This document shows, piece after piece, positions 50,655-59,377 of a stretch of DNA of 64,000 nucleotides. This stretch comes from Pseudomonas_T sp032052615 (lineage in GTDB: Bacteria; Pseudomonadota; Gammaproteobacteria; Pseudomonadales; Pseudomonadaceae), in assembly GCA_032052615.1 (NCBI GenBank), contig DAMBWF010000002.1:248001-312000 (forward strand). Reading direction: 5' to 3'. How positions within the stretch are numbered: position 1 is the stretch's first letter; each line of letters starts with the position of its first letter. A model generated the notes under the pieces. The model saw nothing but the letters and a program-made list of their open reading frames with translations, was not told the origin of the DNA and ran no database searches. The translations under genes were made by a program, and so were the position numbers.

Positions 50655-52700
50655 TCAGTAGCGGGCGTCCACCGGGCGGCCACCGTTGGGCCAGTCCTTG
50701 ACCTTGTCCGGGAAATCCGGGCGGGGTTGATGGGAGAAGAACTCCGCCACGTCCAGCGCCTCCTGATCCGTCAGGCCGCCCTGGCCAAGGGGGAACTTGT
50801 CATGGAAGCCGATGGGCATGTTGCGCTTGACGAACGCCGCGGCGGTGTAGGTGCGGGCCATGCCGGCGCCGATGTTGAACGACTCGTCGCCCCACAGTGG
50901 CGGGAAGATGAGGCTGCCGTCGGCCCGCTTCAGGCCCTCGCCCTCGGCGCCATGGCATACCGCGCACTGCGCCGCGTAGAGACGCTTGCCGTTTTCCGGG
51001 TCGGGCTTGAGGGCCGGGTCGATCTTGCCGACCCCACGGCCGGCCACCTTGTCCTCGGGGCGGGTGTTCAGCTTCATCCAGTCGAAGTAAGCCACCATCG
51101 CCCGCATGTCCGGGGAGTCCACCGGCAGCGGCTTGCCGTTCATGGAGCGGCGGAAACACCCGTTGATGCGCTCTTCCAGAGTGATGGTCTTGCCCGCCCG
51201 GGGCGCGTAGCCGGGGAAGAAGGCGGAGACTCCGACGAAGGGCGAGCCGTCGGCGACGGTGCCGGCGTTGAGGTGGCAACTGGTGCAGTTCAGGGCGTTG
51301 CCGACGTTGTTCGGCAGCAGTGTCCGGGTTTCCAGGTGCAGGCGCATGCCCCGCACCAGTTGCTCGGCGTTGGGTTGCGCCAGCAGGTCGGCCAGGCGCG
51401 GGGTCTGGAATGGCGTGCTTTCCACCTGGGGGCTGAGCTGGGCGCGCATCTTGCGCACCTGGGCCGCGTCGATGGGCGCCCCGGCATTTCCCCAACTGGT
51501 CCGGACGAAGCTCAGGATCTCGGCGAGTTCGTCGTCCTTCAACTGGGCGAAACCGGGCATGGTGTAGGCCCGGGGGTGGGTATCGGTCCGGGCGGTCTCC
51601 CAGCCGGTCAGGGTGATGTGCAGCAAGGAGCTGGGGTTGGCCGAGGCGACGCTCGGGTTGCCCGCCAGGGGCGGGAACATCTGCGGCACCCCAGCGCCGT
51701 CCTGGCGGTGGCAGTCGGCGCAGAACTGGGCATAGCCCAGGCCGCCACGGGATGTGAACAGGGCGCTCGGCGGTTCGGCCGGGGCCCGGGCCTCCGACGG
51801 CATGGGCAGGTCGTCTTCCCCGGCGGGCAGGGACTTGAGGTAGGCGGCGATGGCCGTCAGGTCTTCGTCGGTGAAGTGCTGGGTGCTGTGGTGGATGACG
51901 TCGACCATGTTGCCGGACACCGTGGCGAAGCGGTTCTGGCCGGTCTTGAGCAACTGCACGGTGTCTTCCACCGTCCACAGGTTGCGCAGGCTCAGGGCCC
52001 GCCACTCCTCCACCGTCTCGCCGGCCAGGTAGTGCTTGCCGCCCGATTCGGTGTCGCTCAGGGCCTTTTCCTGGAAGGCCAGGCCGCGAGGCGTGTGGCA
52101 AGCGCCGCAATGCCCCAGCCCCTGCACCAGGTAGGCGCCCCGGTTGAGCTGCTCGTCCCGGCCCGGATCGGGCTGGAACGGCTCATCGTCGACGAAGGCG
52201 AGGTTCCAGAACCACAGGCCCCAGCGCTGGTTGAAGGGAAAGCTCATGTCGGCTTCCCGGTTGGCCTGGCTCACCGGCGCCACGTCGTGCATCAGGTAAG
52301 CGTACAGGGCGCGCATGTCCTCCTCGCTCATCTTGGCGTAGGAGGGGTAGGGCATGGCCGGGTATAGGTGCTTGCCATCCGGGGTCACGCCCTGGCGCAT
52401 GGCGCGGTCGAAGGCTTCGAAGCTGTAGCCACCGATGCCGGTCAGTGGGTCCGGCGTGATGTTGCTGGAGTAGAGGACGCCCATGGGCGACTTCAATTCC
52501 AGCCCGCCGGCCATGGCCGCTCCGCCCTTGGCCGTGTGACAGGCGACACAGTCGCCAAGCTGGGCCACGTAGCGCCCGCGTGCGATCAGGGCGTCCTGGG
52601 TGGAAGAGGGGGCCGCTACCGGGGTCGGTTCGCTGCCATGGGCATGAGCGCCGAGCAATGCCGCGCCGAGCAGACACAGGCGATACAGAGAGTGAGCCAT
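50655..52700 (-). CDS. Pentahaem cytochrome c: ADH-type trihaem subunit fused to TsdA-like dihaem module
   Basis: 681 residues with a signal peptide (about 1-22). Five CxxCH sites: CVACH (51), CGACH (198), CADCH (327), CTSCH (472), CAVCH (579). Residues 35-420 match the three-haem cytochrome subunit of membrane alcohol/gluconate dehydrogenases (GRYVAQLGDCVACHTAKGG, SSNITPDP, FADCH-type third domain). Residues 430-670 resemble TsdA thiosulfate dehydrogenase: LNCTSCHLNAGT, then RINGCFRRSMNGK with the Cys515 that in TsdA ligates the active-site haem, then a second haem domain. It would carry out thiosulfate/tetrathionate redox chemistry and relay electrons in the periplasm. No large dehydrogenase subunit adjoins. 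Divergent from metQ. Confidence 0.85.
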   Translation of the reverse strand: MAHSLYRLCLLGAALLGAHAHGSEPTPVAAPSSTQDALIARGRYVAQLGDCVACHTAKGGAAMAGGLELKSPMGVLYSSNITPDPLTGIGGYSFEAFDRAMRQGVTPDGKHLYPAMPYPSYAKMSEEDMRALYAYLMHDVAPVSQANREADMSFPFNQRWGLWFWNLAFVDDEPFQPDPGRDEQLNRGAYLVQGLGHCGACHTPRGLAFQEKALSDTESGGKHYLAGETVEEWRALSLRNLWTVEDTVQLLKTGQNRFATVSGNMVDVIHHSTQHFTDEDLTAIAAYLKSLPAGEDDLPMPSEARAPAEPPSALFTSRGGLGYAQFCADCHRQDGAGVPQMFPPLAGNPSVASANPSSLLHITLTGWETARTDTHPRAYTMPGFAQLKDDELAEILSFVRTSWGNAGAPIDAAQVRKMRAQLSPQVESTPFQTPRLADLLAQPNAEQLVRGMRLHLETRTLLPNNVGNALNCTSCHLNAGTVADGSPFVGVSAFFPGYAPRAGKTITLEERINGCFRRSMNGKPLPVDSPDMRAMVAYFDWMKLNTRPEDKVAGRGVGKIDPALKPDPENGKRLYAAQCAVCHGAEGEGLKRADGSLIFPPLWGDESFNIGAGMARTYTAAAFVKRNMPIGFHDKFPLGQGGLTDQEALDVAEFFSHQPRPDFPDKVKDWPNGGRPVDARY

Positions 52701-53112
52701 CGAACTGTCCTTCTAGATCCGCCTGGGGTGTTCCCCTTGGCTGATAACCGCAACGGTTTCCAATGACACCCTCCCGAGGCGTTGCCGCTCGGGCGCGCCA
52801 ACCGGGACGAGTCTCTTTCCTTATAACGGTTCTTTCTGTGTAGCGCTTGATTCATGTCAGGTACGAGGGGGTGGCGGACAGCAATCGGCTTCGAATAACG
52901 CCAAGTCCGGTTGCTTCAGGGAATTGTCCCTGAGCGGGTAGGCGGAATGACGCTCATTTCTTTGATATTTTTTATCACTATATGGAATTAAAAAATAAAA
53001 ATTAAATATTTCTAAGGAATAAACAAACCTCGTACTGTGCGTTCCAGGCCAGCTTCTTCCGCTGGCACTTCACCGGTTTTCGCTCGGGCCGTTGCCCTCC
53101 AAGGATCGCACC
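52701..53112. promoter_or_regulatory. Divergent cytochrome / metQ control region
   Basis: 412 bp without a gene. An inverted repeat TCAGGGA-ATTG-TCCCTGA lies at 52916-52933. From 52955 to 53030 the DNA is extremely AT-rich (runs of A and T, ending AAGGAATAAAC), unlike the GC-rich flanks. This is the likely metQ promoter and a candidate CysB-type binding region. The ribosome binding site AAGGA is at 53101-53105. Confidence 0.6.
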
Positions 53113-53895
53113 ATGAAGAAGACGTTGTTGTTGACCGCCCTGGCCGCCGCGCTGAGCGCCACCCTGGCTCAGGCCGGGGAGAAACTCCAAGTGGCCGCTA
53201 CTCCCGTGCCCCACGCGGAAATCCTTGAACTGGTGAAACCCCGGTTGGCCAAGGAGGGCGTCGACCTGGAGATCAAGGTGTTCACCGACTACGTGCAGCC
53301 GAACCTGCAGGTGGACCAGAAGAACCTCGACGCCAACTATTTCCAGACCAAGCCGTACCTGGACAACTTCAACGCCGGCAAGGGCACCCACCTGGTGATC
53401 GTCGAAGGCGTGCATGTCGAGCCGTTCGGCGGTTACTCGAAGAAGTACAAGACCCTGGCCGAGCTGCCGGACGGCGCCACCGTCGCCATCCCCAACGAAG
53501 GCAGCAACAGCGGCCGCGCCCTGCTCCTGTTGCAGAAAGCCGGCCTGCTGACGCTCAAGGACCCGAACAACGCCCTCGCCACCCCGAAAGACATCGCCGA
53601 GAACCCCAGGCACCTGAAGTTCAAGGAACTGGAGTCGGCCTTGCTGCCCCGGGTGCTGGACCAAGTCGACCTGGACCTTATCAACACCAACTATGCCCTG
53701 GAGGCCAAGCTCAATCCGGCCCGGGATGCCTTGGTGCTGGAGGACCGCGACTCCCCCTACGTCAACTACCTGGTCGCCCGCCCGGACAACAAGGACAGCG
53801 ACGCCATCAAGAAACTGGCCACCGCCCTGACCAGCCCCGAAGTGAAGAAATTCATCGAAGAGAAATACCAGGGCGCGGTGGTGCCGGCGTTCTGA
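53113..53895 (+). CDS. metQ: MetQ/NlpA-family methionine-binding protein
   Basis: 260 residues from MKKTLLLTALAAAL; a seven-residue longer start is less signal-like. The signal peptide ends LAQAG and has no lipobox cysteine, so unlike E. coli MetQ it should be a soluble periplasmic protein. The mature part has VAATPVPHAEILELVKPRL, LDANYFQTKPYLDNFN and PNEGSNSGRALLLLQKAGL, typical of NlpA proteins that bind methionine or related sulfur compounds. No metN or metI adjoins. Lies in the sulfur-linked cluster, upstream of a Cys/Met PLP enzyme. Confidence 0.92.
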   Translation: MKKTLLLTALAAALSATLAQAGEKLQVAATPVPHAEILELVKPRLAKEGVDLEIKVFTDYVQPNLQVDQKNLDANYFQTKPYLDNFNAGKGTHLVIVEGVHVEPFGGYSKKYKTLAELPDGATVAIPNEGSNSGRALLLLQKAGLLTLKDPNNALATPKDIAENPRHLKFKELESALLPRVLDQVDLDLINTNYALEAKLNPARDALVLEDRDSPYVNYLVARPDNKDSDAIKKLATALTSPEVKKFIEEKYQGAVVPAF

Positions 53896-53950
53896 GCGAC
53901 CCTCGACGCCACGGCGGCGAGGCGGCCTGCGCCTGCCCCGCTTCCGCTTG

Positions 53951-53981
53951 CACCGGTTCGGCGACCCGAACCGGTGTTTTT
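53951..53981 (+). terminator. Rho-independent terminator of metQ
   Basis: CACCGGTTCGG-CGAC-CCGAACCGGTG, a perfect 11-bp stem with a 4-base loop, followed by TTTTT. It begins 55 bp after the metQ stop, so the next gene has its own promoter or relies on readthrough. Confidence 0.93.
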
Positions 53982-54060
53982 CATTAGCGCCGCTTCGGCG
54001 TTTCTCGCGCCCGGTCCTGCTACCGTGACGCCCTGGTGAAGCGGCCTTCAGGAGAACCCC

Positions 54061-55251
54061 ATGTCCGATTCCAAACCCGGCGTATCCACCCGTGCCGTGC
54101 ACAGTGGCAACGACGTCGACCGGCGGATGGTCACCCGGGCCAAGAGCCTGCCGATCTACGAGACATCGGTATTCGTCTACGACTCCCTGGCCCAGGTGGA
54201 CGATTTCCTCGCCGGCAACCCGGATAACTACATGTATACCCGCCTGGGCAACCCCAACGCGGCGGCGCTGGAGGCGTTGATCCGCGAGTTGGAAGGGGGC
54301 GAGGCGGCGCTGTTCTCGGCCTCGGGCATGGCCTCGGTGAGCGCCGCGCTGCTGGGGCGGCTGGGGGCGGGCGACCACCTGATCGCCAGCCGTGAGCTGT
54401 ATGGCACCACCCAGAGCCTGATCGAGAAGGAGCTCAGCCGCTTCGGCATCGCCGCGACCCTGGTGAATATCGGCGACCTGGCGGCGGTGGAGGCGGCGAT
54501 CACCCCGGCCACCCGGCTGATCTACACCGAGACCGCCTCCAACCCGCTGGTGCGGGTCAGCGACGTGCCGGCCCTGGCGGCCCTGGCCCGGCGCCGTGGC
54601 CTGAAGCTGCTGGTGGACAATACCTTTCTCTCTCCGGCCCTCTACCAGCCCCTGGCGGACGGCGCCGACCTGGTGCTGCACAGCACCACCAAGTACCTCA
54701 ACGGCCACAGCGACGCCACCGGCGGCATCTTGGTGGGGGACGCCGAATGGGTCGCCCAGGCCCGGCGCTTCCAGATCAACGCCGGCGGCAGCGCCAGTCC
54801 CTTCGAGGCCTGGCTGACCTTTCGCGGCGCCAAGACCCTGGCCCTGCGCATGGGCGCCCACTCCGCCAATGCCCTGGCCCTGGCCGAGGCGCTGGAAGCC
54901 CACCCGCGGGTGGCCCGGGTGCATTACCCCGGCCTGGCCTCCCATCCGGATCATGCCCTGGCGGCGCGGCTGTTCCCCAAGGGCGCTTCGGGCATGCTCG
55001 GCTTCACCCTGCGCGGCGGGCTGGAGCAGGTGGACCGGCTGATCCAGGGGCTGCGGCGCACCGCTTTCGCGCCGTCCCTGGCGGGCGTGGCCAGCAGCAT
55101 CACCCATCCCGGCAAGACCTCCCACCGGGCACTGTCGGCCGAGGCCCTGGCGGAGCTGGATATCCACGACGGCACCATCCGCGTGTCGGTGGGGATCGAG
55201 GACGCCGACGACATCGTCGCGGATTTCCGCCAAGCCCTGGATCGTCTCTGA
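54061..55251 (+). CDS. Cys/Met-metabolism PLP enzyme (transsulfuration family)
   Basis: 396 residues, RBS AGGAG. Fold type I PLP enzyme: YTRLGNPN (59-66) contacts the neighbouring subunit's phosphate, Tyr114 (ELYGTT) stacks on PLP, Asp186 (VDNTF) binds the pyridine nitrogen and Lys211 (STTKYLNGHSDATGG) holds the cofactor. C-terminal SLAGVASSITHPGKTSHRAL is typical of methionine gamma-lyase, cystathionine gamma-synthase/lyase and O-acylhomoserine sulfhydrylase, which cannot be told apart by eye. Next to metQ it probably metabolises methionine or an organosulfur compound. Confidence 0.9.
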   Translation: MSDSKPGVSTRAVHSGNDVDRRMVTRAKSLPIYETSVFVYDSLAQVDDFLAGNPDNYMYTRLGNPNAAALEALIRELEGGEAALFSASGMASVSAALLGRLGAGDHLIASRELYGTTQSLIEKELSRFGIAATLVNIGDLAAVEAAITPATRLIYTETASNPLVRVSDVPALAALARRRGLKLLVDNTFLSPALYQPLADGADLVLHSTTKYLNGHSDATGGILVGDAEWVAQARRFQINAGGSASPFEAWLTFRGAKTLALRMGAHSANALALAEALEAHPRVARVHYPGLASHPDHALAARLFPKGASGMLGFTLRGGLEQVDRLIQGLRRTAFAPSLAGVASSITHPGKTSHRALSAEALAELDIHDGTIRVSVGIEDADDIVADFRQALDRL

Positions 55252-55270
55252 ACTCCCGCCGGCCCCTATG

Positions 55271-55296
55271 AAAACGGCCGCGTCGGCGGCCGTTTT
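55271..55296. terminator. Bidirectional terminator
   Basis: AAAACGGCCGC-GTCG-GCGGCCGTTTT, a perfect 11-bp stem with A and T tails on both sides, between the convergent PLP-enzyme and OPT genes. Confidence 0.9.
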
Positions 55297-55315
55297 CGTC
55301 AGGTGAGGCGGTCGC

Positions 55316-57340
55316 TCAGGCGCGGCGGTCGCGCACGTAGGCGTTGAAGCCGATGCAGATCACGACGAATACCGCCAGGCCCAGCCACTCGGAGGTACCG
55401 GCGAAGCCGGGGCCGACCAATGCCAGCGGGGCGTCCTTGCCGGTGGTGCCGATCAGGGCGGCCAGCAGGATACCCATCAGGCTCTCGCCGACGATCAACC
55501 CCGAGGCCAGCAGCACGCCGCGCCGGCGCGGCTCCTCGGCGTAGACCTCCAGGTCGGCTCCGGTTTCGGCGGCGCGGCGCTTGAGGCGGTTTTCCATCAA
55601 CCAGGACAGCAGCGCGCCGACCACCAGGGTCATGCCGATGGTGGGCGGCAGGTAGATGCCCAGGCCCACCGCCAGCACCGGCAGGCTGGCCTTGCCGGTG
55701 CGGCGCAGCATCACATCCACCAGGATCAGGGCGATCCCCAGCACCACGCCGATGAGGATCATGTTCCAGTTCAGCGCGTCGCGGAAAATCCCGCTGGCGA
55801 TGGCGGTGAGCAGGGTCGCCTGGGGCGCGGCCAGGGCCTGTTGCGGGTCCATGCTCGGGCGCGGCAGGGCGCCGACGAAGCCGTAGGCGTTGTACAGCAG
55901 GTCCAGCACCGGCGGGATCACCAGGGCGCCCACCAGGCAGCCGACGATCAGCGCGACTTGCTGGCGCCACGGCGTGGCGCCCACCAGGTAACCGGTCTTC
56001 AGGTCCTGCAGGTTGTCGTTGGAGATGGCCGCGATGGCCAGCACCACGGCGGTGGTGAACAGCGCCAGGGCGATGGCCAGCTTGCCGCCGGTGCGTTGCA
56101 GGAACTCGCCCTCGACGGTGCCCATGGCCAGGATCAGCAGGGAGACGAGGATCACCGCGATGATACCGATGCCGGAGATGGGGCTGCTGGACGAGCCCAC
56201 CAGGCCGGCCATGTAGCCGCAAGCGGCGGCGATCAGAAAGCCGAAGATGAAGGCGAACACCACGCAACCGCCCACCAGGCCCCAGAAGGCGAAGCCGGAG
56301 AGGTCCGGCGCGGCGCTATGGAGGAACTGGGCGAACACGCCGAACAGCGCCAGCAGGAGCAGGGCGGCGATGCCGAGGATGGCCTTGGCGGACAGGTCGC
56401 GCTCGGTGCGCAGTTCGCTGGCGGGGCCGTCGCCGCGCACCGCCCGCAGGGAAATCATCACGCCTTCCACCATCGGCTTGAACAGCGTGGCGAGGGTCCA
56501 CAGCGCGGCCACGCCGATGGTACCGGCGCCGAGGAAGCGCACCTGGCTGCTCCACAGCGAGGTGGCCAGGGTGCTGAGGGTCTGGCCCTCCTGCAGGGTG
56601 CTGTTGACCGTCAGCAACGGCACCGCCACGCCCCAGCAGATCAGCACGCCGACGAGGATCGCCACCCCGGCGGTGATGCCCATCATGTAGCCCGCGCCCA
56701 CCAGGGCCAGGGAGAAGCCGGTGCTGAAGCGGAAGGCCGCCTGGCCGGCGCTGGCCCACAGGCTGATGCTCTCGCTGAGCACCCGGAAGCCGCTGCTGAA
56801 CAGGCTGAACGCGGCGGCCGCCACGCCACCGGTGACGATGTCGCGCATCCCGGGACCGCTGCCGGCGGCGGACGGCTCGCCGTCCTCGCCGCTGCCGACC
56901 CGGAGGATCTCGGCCGCCGCGACCCCCTCGGGGTAGGGCAACTCGCTCTGCACCACCATCACCCGGCGCAGCGGGATGGTGTAGAGCACCCCGAGGATGC
57001 CGCCGATGGCGCAGATGGCGGCGGTCTGCCAGAACGGGAAGCCGGCCCAGTAACCGATCAGCAGCAGGCCCGGCAGGATGAAGATGATCGAGGACAGGGT
57101 GCCGGCGGCCGAGGCCTGGGTCTGCACCATGTTGTTCTCGAGGATATTGGAGCCGGAGAAGTAGCGCAGTACCGCCATGGAGATCACGGCGGCGGGGATC
57201 GACGAGGCGAAGGTCAGGCCGACCTTGAGGCCCAGGTAGACATTGGAGGCGGTGAAGACCACGGTGATCAGCGCGCCGAGGATCAACCCACGCAGGGTCA
57301 GCTCGGCGAGGTTTCGTTCGGCGGGTACAGCGTTGAGCAT
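55316..57340 (-). CDS. OPT-family oligopeptide/metal-chelate transporter
   Basis: 674 residues from MLNAVPAERNLAELT, with AAGGAG upstream; a longer in-frame start to 57472 is arginine-rich and rejected. About 16 membrane helices. OPT signatures: TASNVYLGLKVGLTFASSIP near the N-terminus, NNMVQTQASAAGTLSSIIF, and SNDNLQDLKTGYLVGATPWR in the middle. The family imports oligopeptides, glutathione or metal chelates by proton symport. Given the flanking sulfur genes, a sulfur-containing peptide such as glutathione is possible, but this is only a guess. Confidence 0.88.
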   Translation of the reverse strand: MLNAVPAERNLAELTLRGLILGALITVVFTASNVYLGLKVGLTFASSIPAAVISMAVLRYFSGSNILENNMVQTQASAAGTLSSIIFILPGLLLIGYWAGFPFWQTAAICAIGGILGVLYTIPLRRVMVVQSELPYPEGVAAAEILRVGSGEDGEPSAAGSGPGMRDIVTGGVAAAAFSLFSSGFRVLSESISLWASAGQAAFRFSTGFSLALVGAGYMMGITAGVAILVGVLICWGVAVPLLTVNSTLQEGQTLSTLATSLWSSQVRFLGAGTIGVAALWTLATLFKPMVEGVMISLRAVRGDGPASELRTERDLSAKAILGIAALLLLALFGVFAQFLHSAAPDLSGFAFWGLVGGCVVFAFIFGFLIAAACGYMAGLVGSSSSPISGIGIIAVILVSLLILAMGTVEGEFLQRTGGKLAIALALFTTAVVLAIAAISNDNLQDLKTGYLVGATPWRQQVALIVGCLVGALVIPPVLDLLYNAYGFVGALPRPSMDPQQALAAPQATLLTAIASGIFRDALNWNMILIGVVLGIALILVDVMLRRTGKASLPVLAVGLGIYLPPTIGMTLVVGALLSWLMENRLKRRAAETGADLEVYAEEPRRRGVLLASGLIVGESLMGILLAALIGTTGKDAPLALVGPGFAGTSEWLGLAVFVVICIGFNAYVRDRRA

Positions 57341-57676
57341 GGGGCACTCCTTGCGGTGTGGCGCCTGGACAGGTGGCCGCGACGCGCGGTCGGCAGGATC
57401 GGTGGACGGGCGATGCGATCGGCGGGAAGCGGACGGCATGGACGGCGGGCGCCGTTTCGAGCTCGCGAGCATAGCGGCCGGCGAGCGGCCTGGATATCCA
57501 CGCAGGCGACGTCGACTTCCGCGATATGGACGCGACGCGGTGGCGGAGCCGCGTCCTGACTAAATCCCCGCCCTTCGACGCGGCATGACGCCGCAGCGGT
57601 GGTTTTTCCCGCACGGCGCTTCGCGGGCGGGCGGGCCTGCCGGGGAGCGGTGCCGGTCGGGAGCGACCCGCCTGGC
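57341..57676. other. 336-bp gap between tauD and the OPT gene
   Basis: No supported gene. It contains an imperfect stem GGACGCG (57528-57534) / CGCGTCC (57550-57556) and is otherwise GC-rich. It may contain the OPT promoter, which I could not place. Confidence 0.5.
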
Positions 57677-58510
57677 CTAGAACGGCACGTCGCCGAGGAT
57701 GGTGGCGCGGTGCATGACCCGCCGCCGGGGACGATAGTCGTCCACCGCGTAGTGTTGGGTGAGGCGGTTGTCCCAGAAGGCCAGGTCGTGGGCCCGCCAA
57801 TGCCAGCGCACGGTGAATTCCGGCCGGCAGGCATGGGCGAAGAGGAAACGCAGCAGCGCGTCGCTTTCGGCCGGGGCCAACTGGTCGATGCGGGTGGTGA
57901 AGCCGTCGTTGACGAATAACCCCTTGCGCCCGGTGACCGGATGGGTGCGTACCACCGGATGGGAGCGGGGCGGGTTGTCCCGTTGCGCCTGCTCGTAGCG
58001 GGCCAGGGCCTCGGGGGTGGCGCCGAAGCGCTCCCGGGGGAACGAACGGGTCAGGTCGTGGGTGGCGGTGAGGCCGTCCAGCAGGTCCCGCAGCGGCGCC
58101 GAGAGGGCCTCGTAGGCGGCGACGCCGCTGGCCCACAGGGTATCCCCGCCCCACTCCGGCACCACCTGGGCGCTGAGCACCGCGCCGAGGGCGGGGGTTT
58201 CCAGGAACGTCACGTCGGTGTGCCAGATCGCGTTGTCGCGGACGTCGGTGACCGCCGTGTCCAGCACCAGGATTTCCGGCTGGTCCGCCACGTGGGGGTA
58301 GATCGGGTGCACGTGCAGGTCGCCGAAGCGCCGGGCGAAGCGTGCCTGCTGCGCCGGGGCGAGGGGCTGGTCGCGGAAGAACAGGACCTGGTGGTCCAGC
58401 AGGGCGCGCTCCAGCGCCTGGTACTGCGTGTCCGCCAGGGTGCGGGTCAGGTCGAGGCCCTCGACGAGGGCGCCGAGGGCGGGAGTCAGGGGCGTGATCT
58501 GCAGGGGCAT
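57677..58510 (-). CDS. tauD: Taurine dioxygenase
   Basis: Fe(II)/2-oxoglutarate dioxygenase that releases sulfite and aminoacetaldehyde from taurine. 277 residues. The iron ligands are His97 and Asp99 (AIWHTDVTF) and His253 (LTQHYAVDDY); Arg268 (MHRATILGD) is placed to bind 2-oxoglutarate. N-terminal ITPLTPALGALVEGLDL is typical. Last gene of tauABCD; 36 bp after tauC. Related sulfonates may also be used. Confidence 0.94.
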   Translation of the reverse strand: MPLQITPLTPALGALVEGLDLTRTLADTQYQALERALLDHQVLFFRDQPLAPAQQARFARRFGDLHVHPIYPHVADQPEILVLDTAVTDVRDNAIWHTDVTFLETPALGAVLSAQVVPEWGGDTLWASGVAAYEALSAPLRDLLDGLTATHDLTRSFPRERFGATPEALARYEQAQRDNPPRSHPVVRTHPVTGRKGLFVNDGFTTRIDQLAPAESDALLRFLFAHACRPEFTVRWHWRAHDLAFWDNRLTQHYAVDDYRPRRRVMHRATILGDVPF

Positions 58511-58546
58511 GTCGGGGTCCTGGAGGGCGCGGGGGGGCGGAAGGGG

Positions 58547-59377
58547 TTACTGGCCCTGGCCATGCCAGGGCACCAGCCGGCGCTGCAGGGCGCGCAGGCC
58601 GAGTTCGAGGGCGAAGGCCACCAGGGCGATGATCAGGATGCCCAGCACCACCACGTCGGTGAGCAGGAATTGCGCCGCCGACTGCACCATGAAGCCCAGG
58701 CCGCGGGTGGCGGCCACCAGTTCGGCGGCCACCAGGGTCGACCAGCCGACCCCCAGGCCGATGCGGATTCCGGTGAGGATGTCCGGCAGGGCGCTGGGCA
58801 CGATCACGTGCCAGAGTAATTGTCCGGGGCGGGCTCCCAGGGACTGGGCCGCCCGCAGCCGCGCCGGGTCGACGTTGCGCACCCCGTTGGCGGTGGCGAT
58901 GGCCAGCGGGGCGAAGATCGCCAGGTAGATCAGCAGCACCTTGGACAGCTCGCCGATGCCGCACCAAATGACGATCAGCGGCAGGTAGGCCAAGGGCGGG
59001 ATCGGCCGGTAGAACTCGATCAACGGGTCGAGCACGCCCCGGGCGATGCGGTGGCGGCCGATCGCCAGGCCCACCGGGATCGCCGTCGCCAGCGCCGCCA
59101 GCAGGCCCAGGGCGATGCGGCCGAGGCTGGCGCCAATGTGCTGCCCGAGGCTCGCGTCCAGGTAGCCTTCCCGGGCCAGCCGCCCGAAGGTGTCCAGCAC
59201 CGCGCCGGGCGAGGGCAGGAACAGCGGCTCGACCAGGTCGAGGGTGGTCACCGCCCACCAGGCCAGCAACAGGCCGGCGACGGTGAACGCGCCCAGGGTG
59301 GCGCTGCCAAGGGGCCGGCGGGCGCGCCGGGGCGCGACGGCGGCCGGAGCGGGGTTGAGGGTGGCATCGACGCTCAT
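58547..59377 (-). CDS. tauC: Taurine ABC transporter permease
   Basis: 276-residue inner-membrane permease, about six helices, after a cytoplasmic Arg/Pro/Ala-rich tail. Coupling loop: LRAAQSLGARPGQLLWHVIVP. Other family marks are FYRPIPPLAYLPLIVIWCG and GVGWSTLVAAELVAATRGLG. Overlaps tauB by 4 bp (ATGA-type), so coupled translation. Confidence 0.95.
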   Translation of the reverse strand: MSVDATLNPAPAAVAPRRARRPLGSATLGAFTVAGLLLAWWAVTTLDLVEPLFLPSPGAVLDTFGRLAREGYLDASLGQHIGASLGRIALGLLAALATAIPVGLAIGRHRIARGVLDPLIEFYRPIPPLAYLPLIVIWCGIGELSKVLLIYLAIFAPLAIATANGVRNVDPARLRAAQSLGARPGQLLWHVIVPSALPDILTGIRIGLGVGWSTLVAAELVAATRGLGFMVQSAAQFLLTDVVVLGILIIALVAFALELGLRALQRRLVPWHGQGQ

